Shown here: positions 7,034-14,194 of the stretch, in pieces
Layout of the letters: each line of letters opens with the position of its first letter
How positions within the stretch are numbered: the stretch's first letter is position 1
NCBI RefSeq assembly: GCF_013364275.1
Contig: NZ_CP054932.1
Coordinates: 2,170,001 to 2,234,000, forward strand
Length of the DNA stretch: 64,000 bases
Source: Actinomadura sp. NAK00032
Lineage (GTDB): Bacteria > Actinomycetota > Actinomycetes > Streptosporangiales > Streptosporangiaceae
Reading direction: 5' to 3'
The notes under the pieces: generated by a model
What the model was told of the DNA's origin: nothing
Seen by the model: the letters and a program-made list of their open reading frames with translations, nothing else
Databases searched by the model: none
Translations under genes and position numbers: made by a program

Positions 7034-8420
7034 CTCGGTCCTCCTCCGAAGTCCCGTCGCGCCACCGCGCCGCCAGCTCCCGCAGCGGCGCCTCGACGGC
7101 CTCGCCGTAGGTCGGGAACGCGTGGACGACGTCGGCGAGCAGGCTCAGCGGCGTCTCCGCGCGGATGGCCAGGGCGATCTCGCTCATCCACTCCTCGGCG
7201 TGGCGGCCGGCCGCGGCGGCGCCGACGAGCAGCCCGCGGGTGCGGTCGGCGTACAGTTCGACGCGGCCGCGCTCGTCGGCCTCCACCGCCGCCCGCGCCG
7301 TCGCGGCGAGGTCGTACCCGGCGGTGAGGAGGTCTATGCGGAGTTCCGCCGCCCGCGTGGGCGGGATCCCGACCGAGTAGACGGAGGGGGAGGTGTGGAC
7401 GACGCGCGGGATCGCGCGGTAGTCGGCCTCGCGGCGCTGCCCGAGGAGGTTCGACAGCACGATCTGCGCCTGGTAGCGGGCCGCGTGCGTCGTACGCGCG
7501 ATGCCGGTGACGTCACCGGCCGCCCACACACCCCCCGTGCTGGACGGCACCTGGCACGTCTCGTCCACGGGGACGCCCTCGCCCGGCGAGAGGGCGACGC
7601 CGAGGCTCTCCAGCCCGAGGCCCTCCACGCGGGGCCGGCGCCCGGCGGCGACGAGGACGCGGTCGGCGTCGAGCGTCCCGCCGTCCGACAGCCACAGCCG
7701 CACGCCGACGTCCTTGCGCTCGACGCTGCCGGCGGCGGCGCCGAGCCGCAGGTCGACGCCCATGCGGCGCAGCGCGTCCGCGACGACCTCGCCGGCGAAC
7801 GGCGCCTCGGCGGTCAGCAGCCGCCCGGACGCCTCCACGACCGCGACCTGCGACCCGAACGCCGCGTACACCTGGGCCAGCTCGCAGCCGACCGGGCCGC
7901 CGCCGAGGATCACCAGCCGGCGCGGGAGGTCGGGCACCGACAGCGCCTCCGCGCTCGTCCACAGCGGGATGTCGGCGAGGCCCTCGACGGGCGGGATCAC
8001 CGGTTCGCTGCCGGTGCAGACGACGAGGTCGCCGTAGCCGTGCACGGCCCCGTCCACCTCGACGCGCCCCGGTTCGAGGACGCGGCCCCGGCCGCGCAGC
8101 ACGGTGACGCCGGCCTCGGCCATCCGCGCGACGGCCGGATCGTCGCCGCGGCGCCTGGTGGGCTCGCCCCGCCGCCCGGCCAGCTCGTCGCGGCGCGCCA
8201 GCGCCATCTCCCAGGTCTCGCCGCGCCGCGCCGACAGCAGCAGCGACTTGGACGGCACGCACGCGAAGTACGGCGACTCCCCGCCGACCAGGCGGCTCTC
8301 GACGAGCGCGACGTCCCGCCCGGCGCGGGCGAGCCCGGCCGCGACCAGTTCCCCCGCCGTCCCGCCGCCGAGGACCACGGCGTCGTAGTGGTGCTGCGAC
8401 AACTGGTGGTTCTGCGACAA
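6993..8420 (-). CDS. FAD/NAD(P)-dependent oxidoreductase, dihydrolipoyl dehydrogenase-like, lacking the redox disulfide
   Basis: The 475-residue protein has the FAD motif VVLGGGTAGE near residue 15, a second Rossmann motif LVILGGGPVGCELAQ, the TAEA and GDVTG FAD site, and a C-terminal dimerisation domain, as in dihydrolipoamide dehydrogenase and mercuric reductase. The redox site reads VGGESPYFACVPSK. The first cysteine of the usual C-x4-C pair is absent, so normal disulfide exchange cannot take place. The C-terminal HP/E dyad is also not evident. The start is a TTG at 8420 with a GGAAGGAAG ribosome site about 5 nt upstream. The substrate is unknown; a quinone or other non-thiol reductase is an inference. 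Confidence 0.88.
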   Translation of the reverse strand: MSQNHQLSQHHYDAVVLGGGTAGELVAAGLARAGRDVALVESRLVGGESPYFACVPSKSLLLSARRGETWEMALARRDELAGRRGEPTRRRGDDPAVARMAEAGVTVLRGRGRVLEPGRVEVDGAVHGYGDLVVCTGSEPVIPPVEGLADIPLWTSAEALSVPDLPRRLVILGGGPVGCELAQVYAAFGSQVAVVEASGRLLTAEAPFAGEVVADALRRMGVDLRLGAAAGSVERKDVGVRLWLSDGGTLDADRVLVAAGRRPRVEGLGLESLGVALSPGEGVPVDETCQVPSSTGGVWAAGDVTGIARTTHAARYQAQIVLSNLLGQRREADYRAIPRVVHTSPSVYSVGIPPTRAAELRIDLLTAGYDLAATARAAVEADERGRVELYADRTRGLLVGAAAAGRHAEEWMSEIALAIRAETPLSLLADVVHAFPTYGEAVEAPLRELAARWRDGTSEEDRDERDRRPGPAGAR

Positions 8421-8528
8421 CTGCTCTTCCTTCCGCCCCGCTCGGTGTCCCCGCGTCCATGGTGGCGGAATCCGATCCCGGAGCGTGCCGGTTCGAACAC
8501 ATAGGGCACCCGAATCGCGGCGGGAAGG

Positions 8529-9437
8529 TCAGGGGAGCGGGCGGTGGTCCTCCAGGAGCGGCGCCAGGAGGTCGCCGTGCCCGTCCACGCGCTCCAGCGC
8601 CTCGTTGGGGGAGAAGACGAGGTCGGCGGCGTCCTCGCACTCTTGGAGCTCGTCCCACGTGACGGGCGTCGAGACGGACGGGCGGCTCGCCGCGCGCAGC
8701 GAGTACGGCGCGACGGTCGTCTTCGCGGGATTGTTCTGGCTCCAGTCGACGAAGACCTTGTCCTTGCGCAGGCGCTTCTCCATCTTCGCGACGACCAGGT
8801 CCGGGTGCTCCGTGGCGAGCCGTTCGGCGATGCCCTTGGCGTACTGGGACGTCCGCTCGGCCTCCTTGGGCTCCTTGATGGGGACGTACACGTGCAGGCC
8901 CTTCTTGCCGCTGGTCTTCGGGTACGCCTGCAGGCCGTCCTCACCGAGCAGCTCTTCGAGCAGAAGCGCCACCTTGCACGCCTCGACGATCGTCGCGGGC
9001 GGGCCGGGGTCGAGGTCGAAGACGAGGAGGTCGGGCGCGTGCACCTTGCCGCGGGGCCCCACCTTCCACTGCGGGACGTGCAGTTCCAGCGCCGCGAGGT
9101 TCGCGCACCACACGAGCGTGGGCAGGTCGTCCACCACGATGTAGTCGAGCGTCTCGCGGCCCCGCGTGCTGCCGGGGCTCGGCACGGTCGCGGTGCGGAT
9201 CCAGTCCGGCGTGTGGGACGGCGCGTTCTTCTCGAAGAACTTGCCGCCGTCGACACCGTCCGGCCAGCGGATCCGGGTGGCGGCGCGGTCCTTCAGGTGC
9301 GGCAGCATCACCGGGGCGATGCGCGCGTAGTAGTCGATGACCTCGCCCTTGGTGAACTCCGGATAGAGGTTCTTGTCGAGGTTGGACAGCGAGAGCTGCC
9401 GCCCGTCCACGTCCACGGTGGTCTTCTTGCCGCTCAC
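8529..9437 (-). CDS. ligD: LigD-type NHEJ polymerase/primase domain protein
   Basis: The 302-residue protein is a stand-alone LigD polymerase domain (archaeo-eukaryotic primase fold). N-terminal LSLSNLDKNLYPEFTKGEVI is the family hallmark, and the metal-binding DLDPG motif lies near residue 150. It adds ribo- or deoxynucleotides at broken ends during non-homologous end joining. The GTG start at 9437 has GGAGG about 6 nt upstream. The ligase gene lies just upstream in the same direction, and Ku is divergent beyond it. Polymerase and ligase are separate polypeptides here, unlike mycobacterial LigD. Confidence 0.92.
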   Translation of the reverse strand: MSGKKTTVDVDGRQLSLSNLDKNLYPEFTKGEVIDYYARIAPVMLPHLKDRAATRIRWPDGVDGGKFFEKNAPSHTPDWIRTATVPSPGSTRGRETLDYIVVDDLPTLVWCANLAALELHVPQWKVGPRGKVHAPDLLVFDLDPGPPATIVEACKVALLLEELLGEDGLQAYPKTSGKKGLHVYVPIKEPKEAERTSQYAKGIAERLATEHPDLVVAKMEKRLRKDKVFVDWSQNNPAKTTVAPYSLRAASRPSVSTPVTWDELQECEDAADLVFSPNEALERVDGHGDLLAPLLEDHRPLP

Positions 9438-9494
9438 GCGCCACCTCCGGCGCCTCTTGCACGGCCGTCTCCGGCGGGTTCGGGGCGCGCCGGT

Positions 9495-10469
9495 CTACTG
9501 CTCACTCGTGACCTCCAGGGGGTCCTTGTCGTCACGCAGGCCCCTCCAGGACGGGAAGCGGAGGCGTCCGTCCCGGGTGCGGGCGCTGTAGGCGACCTCC
9601 CCGACGAGTAGCGGCTCAACCCATTGGGCGTCTTTGGCGAACTCGCGCGGGACGGCCTCGTCGTAGGGGCTCGTCGGGCGGCGCAGCGGCCACAGCGTCT
9701 CGTACAGCTCGTCCAGGGCGCGGTCGGTGAAGCCCGTGCCGACGTGACCGACGAACCCCAGCATGCCCTTCACGTCGTACTCGCCGAGCAGCAGCGACCC
9801 CACCCCGCCTTCGCGCCGGCCCTTGCCGGGCTTCCAGCCGCAGACGATGACCTCGCGCGTCATGAAGTTCTTCACCTTGCGCCAGAAGTCGACGCGCCGC
9901 CCCGGCCGGTACGGGGAGTCGAGCCGCTTGGCCAGGACGCCCTCCAGGCGCTGCTCGCGGGTGAAGGCGAGTAACTCCCGCACCTGCGTGGCGTCGGCGC
10001 CGTGCAGGTACGGAGGGACCTCCACGGGGCCGGTTCCGGCCAGGTCAAGGTCGGCCAGCAGCGACCTGCGGTCGGTGTACGGCAGGTCGTAGAGGAGGTG
10101 CCCGTCCAGGTACAGGACGTCGAAGACCACGTACCGGACGGGGACGAGGCGGATCAGCCGCGCGTCGGGGTGCTCGACGTGCATCCGCCGCTGGAGGCGC
10201 TCGAAGCTCGGCCGCCCCGCGTCGAAGGCGACGACCTCGCCGTCCAGCACGACGTCGTGGTCGGGCAGCAGGTCGGCCAGGGCGGACAGCTCCGGGTACC
10301 GGCCCGTGACGTCGCCGCCGCGCCGCCCGCCGGCCCGGACGCCGTCCGCCGAGACGTGCGCCAGGACGCGGACCCCGTCCCACTTCAGCTCCAGGCCCCA
10401 GCGCTCGCCGTCGGGGGGCAGCTCCCCGGTGGCGGCCATCATGGGCTCAACGGGCCACGGCATGGTCAT
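9495..10469 (-). CDS. ATP-dependent DNA ligase (LigD ligase domain type)
   Basis: The 324-residue protein has the nucleotidyltransferase motif ELKWDGVR, with the adenylated lysine near residue 29. Motifs DGEVVAFD, FDVLYLDG, EGVLAKRLDSPYRPG and WRKVKNF follow, and an OB-fold closes the protein. It seals nicks in end joining with the neighbouring polymerase and Ku. No phosphoesterase (3' nuclease) domain is encoded here or nearby, so 3'-end cleanup would need another protein. The start ATG at 10469 lacks a strong ribosome site; an in-frame ATG two codons in is an alternative. Confidence 0.93.
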   Translation of the reverse strand: MTMPWPVEPMMAATGELPPDGERWGLELKWDGVRVLAHVSADGVRAGGRRGGDVTGRYPELSALADLLPDHDVVLDGEVVAFDAGRPSFERLQRRMHVEHPDARLIRLVPVRYVVFDVLYLDGHLLYDLPYTDRRSLLADLDLAGTGPVEVPPYLHGADATQVRELLAFTREQRLEGVLAKRLDSPYRPGRRVDFWRKVKNFMTREVIVCGWKPGKGRREGGVGSLLLGEYDVKGMLGFVGHVGTGFTDRALDELYETLWPLRRPTSPYDEAVPREFAKDAQWVEPLLVGEVAYSARTRDGRLRFPSWRGLRDDKDPLEVTSEQ

Positions 10470-10590
10470 ACCGGCGTCCTACCCGGTCCCGCCCCGCAGA
10501 ACGCGCGGAAAAGGATCAACGGCTCGTTCTGGCGCAAATCGCGGGAGGTTGCGACGCTAGGAGCCGGAACGTGCTGGGTAAGGACGGATC

Positions 10591-11490
10591 ATGCGGAGCA
10601 TCTGGAAGGGCGCGATCTCGTTCGGGCTGGTGACGATACCGGTGAAGCTCTATTCGGCGACCGAGCAGAGGGACGTCAGCTTCCACCAGGTGCACCGGGA
10701 GGACGGCGGGCGCATCAAGTACAAGCGGGTCTGCACGGTCGACGGCGAGGAGGTGCCGTACTCCGACATCGCCAAGGGCTACGAGCTGCCGTCCGGCGAG
10801 ATGGTCATCCTCACCGACGAGGACTTCGCCGACCTGCCGCTGTCGTCCAGCCGCCGGATCGACGTCCTGCAGTTCGTGGAGCAGGACGAGGTCGACCCGA
10901 TCTACTTCGCGAAGTCCTACTACCTGGAGCCGGACGCGCAGGGCGCCAAGCCCTACGTGCTGCTGCGCGACGCGCTGGAGAACTCCGGGCAGGTCGCGGT
11001 CGTGAAGGTCGCGCTGCGCCAGCGCGAGTCGCTCGCCACGCTGCGCGTCCGCAACGGCGTGTTCGTGCTGGAGACGATGCTCTGGCCGGACGAGGTCCGC
11101 GCCCCCGACTTCCCGTTCCTGGACGAGGACATCGAGATCCGCAAGCAGGAGCTGTCGATGGCCACGTCGCTGATCGAGTCGATGGAGGGCGAGTTCGACC
11201 CGTCGGAGTACAAGGACGCCTACCGGGAGGCGCTCCAGGCCGTCATCGACGCCAAGGTCGAGGGCCGGGAGGTCACCCGGCCGGAGGAGGCCGAGGAGGA
11301 GCCCGCCGCGGACCTGCTCAGCGCCCTGCGCGCGAGCGTCGAGGCCGCCAAGAAGAGCCGCGGCGAGAAGGACGGCAAGGCCGCGTCCGGCAAGGGCGCG
11401 GCCGCAAAGGAGCCCGCCGCGCGCAAGCCGGCGGCCAAGTCGGGCGCGAAGAAGGAGCCCGCCAAGAGCCGGAGCCGCAAGTCGGCCTGA
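10591..11490 (+). CDS. ku: Ku end-binding protein
   Basis: The 299-residue Ku homologue begins MRSIWKGAISFGLVTIPVKLYSATE, the family's typical N-terminus. It forms the homodimeric ring that loads on double-strand ends and recruits LigD. The core ends near residue 250. After it comes a Lys/Ala-rich tail of about 60 residues with KKSRGEKDGK and KPAAKSGAKKEPAKS stretches. Such tails are known in actinobacterial Ku proteins and affect DNA retention. An AAGGA ribosome site lies about 6 nt before the ATG. The promoter shares the 121-bp gap with the divergent ligase gene, so the three NHEJ genes form one locus. Confidence 0.95.
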   Translation: MRSIWKGAISFGLVTIPVKLYSATEQRDVSFHQVHREDGGRIKYKRVCTVDGEEVPYSDIAKGYELPSGEMVILTDEDFADLPLSSSRRIDVLQFVEQDEVDPIYFAKSYYLEPDAQGAKPYVLLRDALENSGQVAVVKVALRQRESLATLRVRNGVFVLETMLWPDEVRAPDFPFLDEDIEIRKQELSMATSLIESMEGEFDPSEYKDAYREALQAVIDAKVEGREVTRPEEAEEEPAADLLSALRASVEAAKKSRGEKDGKAASGKGAAAKEPAARKPAAKSGAKKEPAKSRSRKSA

Positions 11491-11499
11491 CCCCGCCGG

Positions 11500-11802
11500 T
11501 CAGTTGTCGCGGCGGGCGGTGAGGACGCGGCCGAGCAGCGCCGCGGCGCCGGACGGGTCCGTGCACGGCGCGATCCGCTCGCCCCAGCCGTAGAAGAAGG
11601 CCCAGGAGCCGCCGGGCCCGTCGGGGGCCGCGATGACGCTCTCGTTGATCCGGCGCATGTGCGGGTCGGCGACGAGCGCGGACGGCCGGCGGCCGGCGGG
11701 CGCGGCGACCTCGACCGCCCAGCCCGCGGCCCGCAGGGCGTCGGTGAGCCGCTCCAGCTGCGCGAGCTCCGCCTCGGCGTCGATGATCACCCGCGTGGAC
11801 AT
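11500..11802 (-). CDS. hypothetical protein (100 residues)
   Basis: I do not recognise the family. I use the ATG at 11802, which has GGGGAGG just upstream and gives MSTRVIIDAEAELAQLERLT; the frame also stays open further upstream. The protein looks soluble and mixed alpha/beta, with a central SWAFFYGWGERIAP stretch that suggests a compact domain. It is convergent with Ku, with only 9 bp between them, so the two coding ends nearly touch. There is no evidence linking it to repair. Confidence 0.6.
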   Translation of the reverse strand: MSTRVIIDAEAELAQLERLTDALRAAGWAVEVAAPAGRRPSALVADPHMRRINESVIAAPDGPGGSWAFFYGWGERIAPCTDPSGAAALLGRVLTARRDN

Positions 11803-11897
11803 GGGGCCTCCCCAAGGGACATCCGTGTGCTGTGGTCGAAGATCCGCCGGACGCGTCGCGGTACGCCTCACGCGGGCCGGTGCCGGTGGAATGCCGT

Positions 11898-14060
11898 TCA
11901 GTCTCGCGCCGGTTCGAGGGGGACCACAAGCGGTTTCCGCAGATTGGTGACCGGCGCTTCACGGATTCCGTACCTGCCGTAGAGACGGGACAGGGGGCCG
12001 GGCGCCCACCAGTTGGCGCGGCCCATCAGCCGCATCATCGCCGGGACGAGCAGCGCCCGCACGATCGTCGCGTCCATCAGGATCGCGACCGCCATCCCGA
12101 CCCCCACCATCTTGATCATCGTGATGCCGGACGTGGCGAACGCGCCGATCACCACGATGAACAGCAGCGCCGCGCTGGTGATGATCCCGCCGGTGCGCTG
12201 CATCCCGGCGGCGACGGCGGCGGTGTTGGAGCCGGTCAGGTCGTACTCCTCGCGGACCCGCGACAGCAGGAACACCTCGTAGTCCATCGAGATCCCGAAC
12301 AGCATCACCAGCATCAGGATCGGCATCGCGGGGGCGATCGCGCTCATCGGCGTGAAGCCGAGCAGACCGGACAGGAACCCGTCCTGGAAGATCAGCACGA
12401 CGGCGCCGAAGGTGGCCGACAGCGACAGCATGTTCATCACGATCGCCTTCAGCGGCAGCACCACCGACCCGAACGCCAGGAACAGCAGCAGGAACGTCGC
12501 GCCGCCGACGAGCAGCGCCAGCCACGGCAGCGTGCCGCCGAGCCCGCCGACCTCGTCCACGACGTCGGCGGTGGCGCCGCCCACGTAGACCTGCGCACCC
12601 GGCGGCGCGGGGGCGTCCCGCACCTTCTGCACGAGGTCGCGCGCCGTGTCGGAGTAGGGGTCGGCGTCGTAGCGGACCGCGATCCGCGTCGTCGTGCCCT
12701 CGGCGCCGGTGACGGCGGCGCCGGCGGCGCCGGGCAGCGCGGCCAGGCGGTCGCCGAACGCGTCGACCGCGGCCCGGTCGGTCGTCCCCGTGACGATCGC
12801 GTTGACCGGGGTGGTGGCGTTGCGCGGGAACCGCGCGTCCAGCGCCTCGGCGACGGCCCTGGCGTCGGTGCCGGCCGGCAGCGCGGCGGCGTCGACACCG
12901 CCCCAGTTGATGCGCAGGAACGGCGCGCCGAGTGCGAGCAGCAGCGCCACCGTGGCCACGACGTAGACGACCGGCCGCCGCATCACGCTGTGCGCGAGCC
13001 GCCCCCACCAGCCCCGGGACGCCCTGCGCCGGCGCCGCAGCGGCAGCGCGTCGACCTTCGGGCCGAGGACGGCGAGCAGCGCGGGCAGCACGGTGAGCGC
13101 GCCGATCATGCACACGAACACGGTCGCGATGCCGCCGTAGCCCATCGAGACGAGGAAGTTCTGGTCGAACAGCAGCAGGCCGGACAGCGAGATCGCGACC
13201 GTGACGCCGGACACCGCGACGGTGCGCCCGGCGGTGTTCATCGTCGCGGCCAGGGCGTCCTCGACCGAGGCCCCGTCCCGCCGCAGCTCCTCCCGGAAGC
13301 GGCTCACCACGAACAGGCCGTAGTCGATCGCGAGGCCGAGCCCGAGGAACGTGGTGATGTTCACCGCGAAGATCGACACGTCGGTCGCGTACGCCAGCGC
13401 GTGCAGCGCGGTGAACGAGCCGAGGATCGCGAACCCGCCGACCAGCAGCGGGAGGCTCGCCGCGACCAGCCCGCCGAAGATCAGCACCAGCAGCACGAGC
13501 AGCGCCGGCATGGCGATGGCCTCGGCGCGGGTGATGTCGGCGGTGACGCGCTCGTCGATGGCGGCCGAGGTCGCGACCGGCCCGCCGGCCTTCGCGGTGA
13601 GCCCGCCGCCGACCTCGGTCAGCCGGTCCTTGATCGCCTCGAAGGAGTCCGCCCGCGCCCCCTCGTCGGCCCCGGCCATCTCGAGCACGGCGTAGGTGGA
13701 CGTGCGGTCGCCGCTGACGAACTGCGGCGCCTTGGTCGTCCAGTACGTGCCGACCGAAGCGACCTTGTCGCCGGGCAGCGCGCCCAGGGACCGCTCGACC
13801 GCCGCCCGGTAGGACGGATCATCGACCGTGATCTTCCCCTGGTAGAGGACGACCACGTCGGCCGCGTCCCGCCCGAGGGCCTGCTCGGCGATCCGGGTCG
13901 CCTTGGTGCTCTCGCTGCCGGGCGTCTCGAACCCGCCGGCCGAGGACAGCGCGCCGAAGACGCCCGTCCCCCACACGCCGGCGAAGACCAGTGCCGCACC
14001 GGCCGCCGCGAGCACCCACCGGCGGCGCCGGTGCACCCACCGGCCCCATCGCTCGAACAT
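11898..14060 (-). CDS. MMPL/RND family transporter, copy 1
   Basis: The 720-residue protein starts at the ATG giving MFERWGRWVHRRRRW. It has the MMPL layout: one N-terminal helix, a large outer domain, a block of about five helices, a second outer domain and a second helix block. The conserved FLGLGLAIDYGLFVVSRFREE and FGISMDYEVFLLSRVREEY motifs carry the Asp-Tyr proton-relay pairs. MMPL proteins export lipids, siderophores or drugs. The neighbouring paralogue has the same length and long identical DNA blocks. An AAACGGTGT element precedes the gene and is shared with the other promoter. The substrate is unknown. Confidence 0.92.
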   Translation of the reverse strand: MFERWGRWVHRRRRWVLAAAGAALVFAGVWGTGVFGALSSAGGFETPGSESTKATRIAEQALGRDAADVVVLYQGKITVDDPSYRAAVERSLGALPGDKVASVGTYWTTKAPQFVSGDRTSTYAVLEMAGADEGARADSFEAIKDRLTEVGGGLTAKAGGPVATSAAIDERVTADITRAEAIAMPALLVLLVLIFGGLVAASLPLLVGGFAILGSFTALHALAYATDVSIFAVNITTFLGLGLAIDYGLFVVSRFREELRRDGASVEDALAATMNTAGRTVAVSGVTVAISLSGLLLFDQNFLVSMGYGGIATVFVCMIGALTVLPALLAVLGPKVDALPLRRRRRASRGWWGRLAHSVMRRPVVYVVATVALLLALGAPFLRINWGGVDAAALPAGTDARAVAEALDARFPRNATTPVNAIVTGTTDRAAVDAFGDRLAALPGAAGAAVTGAEGTTTRIAVRYDADPYSDTARDLVQKVRDAPAPPGAQVYVGGATADVVDEVGGLGGTLPWLALLVGGATFLLLFLAFGSVVLPLKAIVMNMLSLSATFGAVVLIFQDGFLSGLLGFTPMSAIAPAMPILMLVMLFGISMDYEVFLLSRVREEYDLTGSNTAAVAAGMQRTGGIITSAALLFIVVIGAFATSGITMIKMVGVGMAVAILMDATIVRALLVPAMMRLMGRANWWAPGPLSRLYGRYGIREAPVTNLRKPLVVPLEPARD
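12378..12533. repeat. 156-bp block identical to 14663-14818 in the paralogous MMPL gene
   Basis: The segment matches the sister gene base for base, including all synonymous positions, while flanking sequence differs. A second nearly identical block of about 140 bp lies near 13050-13190 and 15340-15480. Such patches in otherwise diverged paralogues point to recent gene conversion. Confidence 0.8.
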
Positions 14061-14114
14061 CCGTCGCCCCCCACCCGCCCCCACGGCATCCCGGTGCTAC
14101 GCCAAGCAGGGTAA

Positions 14115-14123
14115 ACACCGTTT
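14115..14123 (-). promoter_or_regulatory. operator-like AAACGGTGT element before MMPL copy 1
   Basis: The minus strand reads AAACGGTGT followed by TTAC. The same nonamer occurs at 16397-16405 in the TetR/MMPL-2 divergent promoter. It lies about 55 bp upstream of the copy 1 start, a sensible operator position. Regulation by the TetR protein is inferred. Confidence 0.35.
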
Positions 14124-14141
14124 TGTACTGCTTTGGCACGA

Positions 14142-14178
14142 TTCAGTGGCCGGTGGTCGCGCACCACCGGCCACTGAA
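14142..14178 (-). terminator. intrinsic terminator between the two MMPL genes
   Basis: A perfect 16-bp stem has TTCAGTGGCCGGTGGT at 14142-14157 and its complement at 14163-14178, with a 5-nt loop. It lies 17 bp after the stop of MMPL copy 2, so copy 1 should have its own promoter. Confidence 0.85.
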
Positions 14179-14194
14179 GCGGGCCCCGGGAGGA

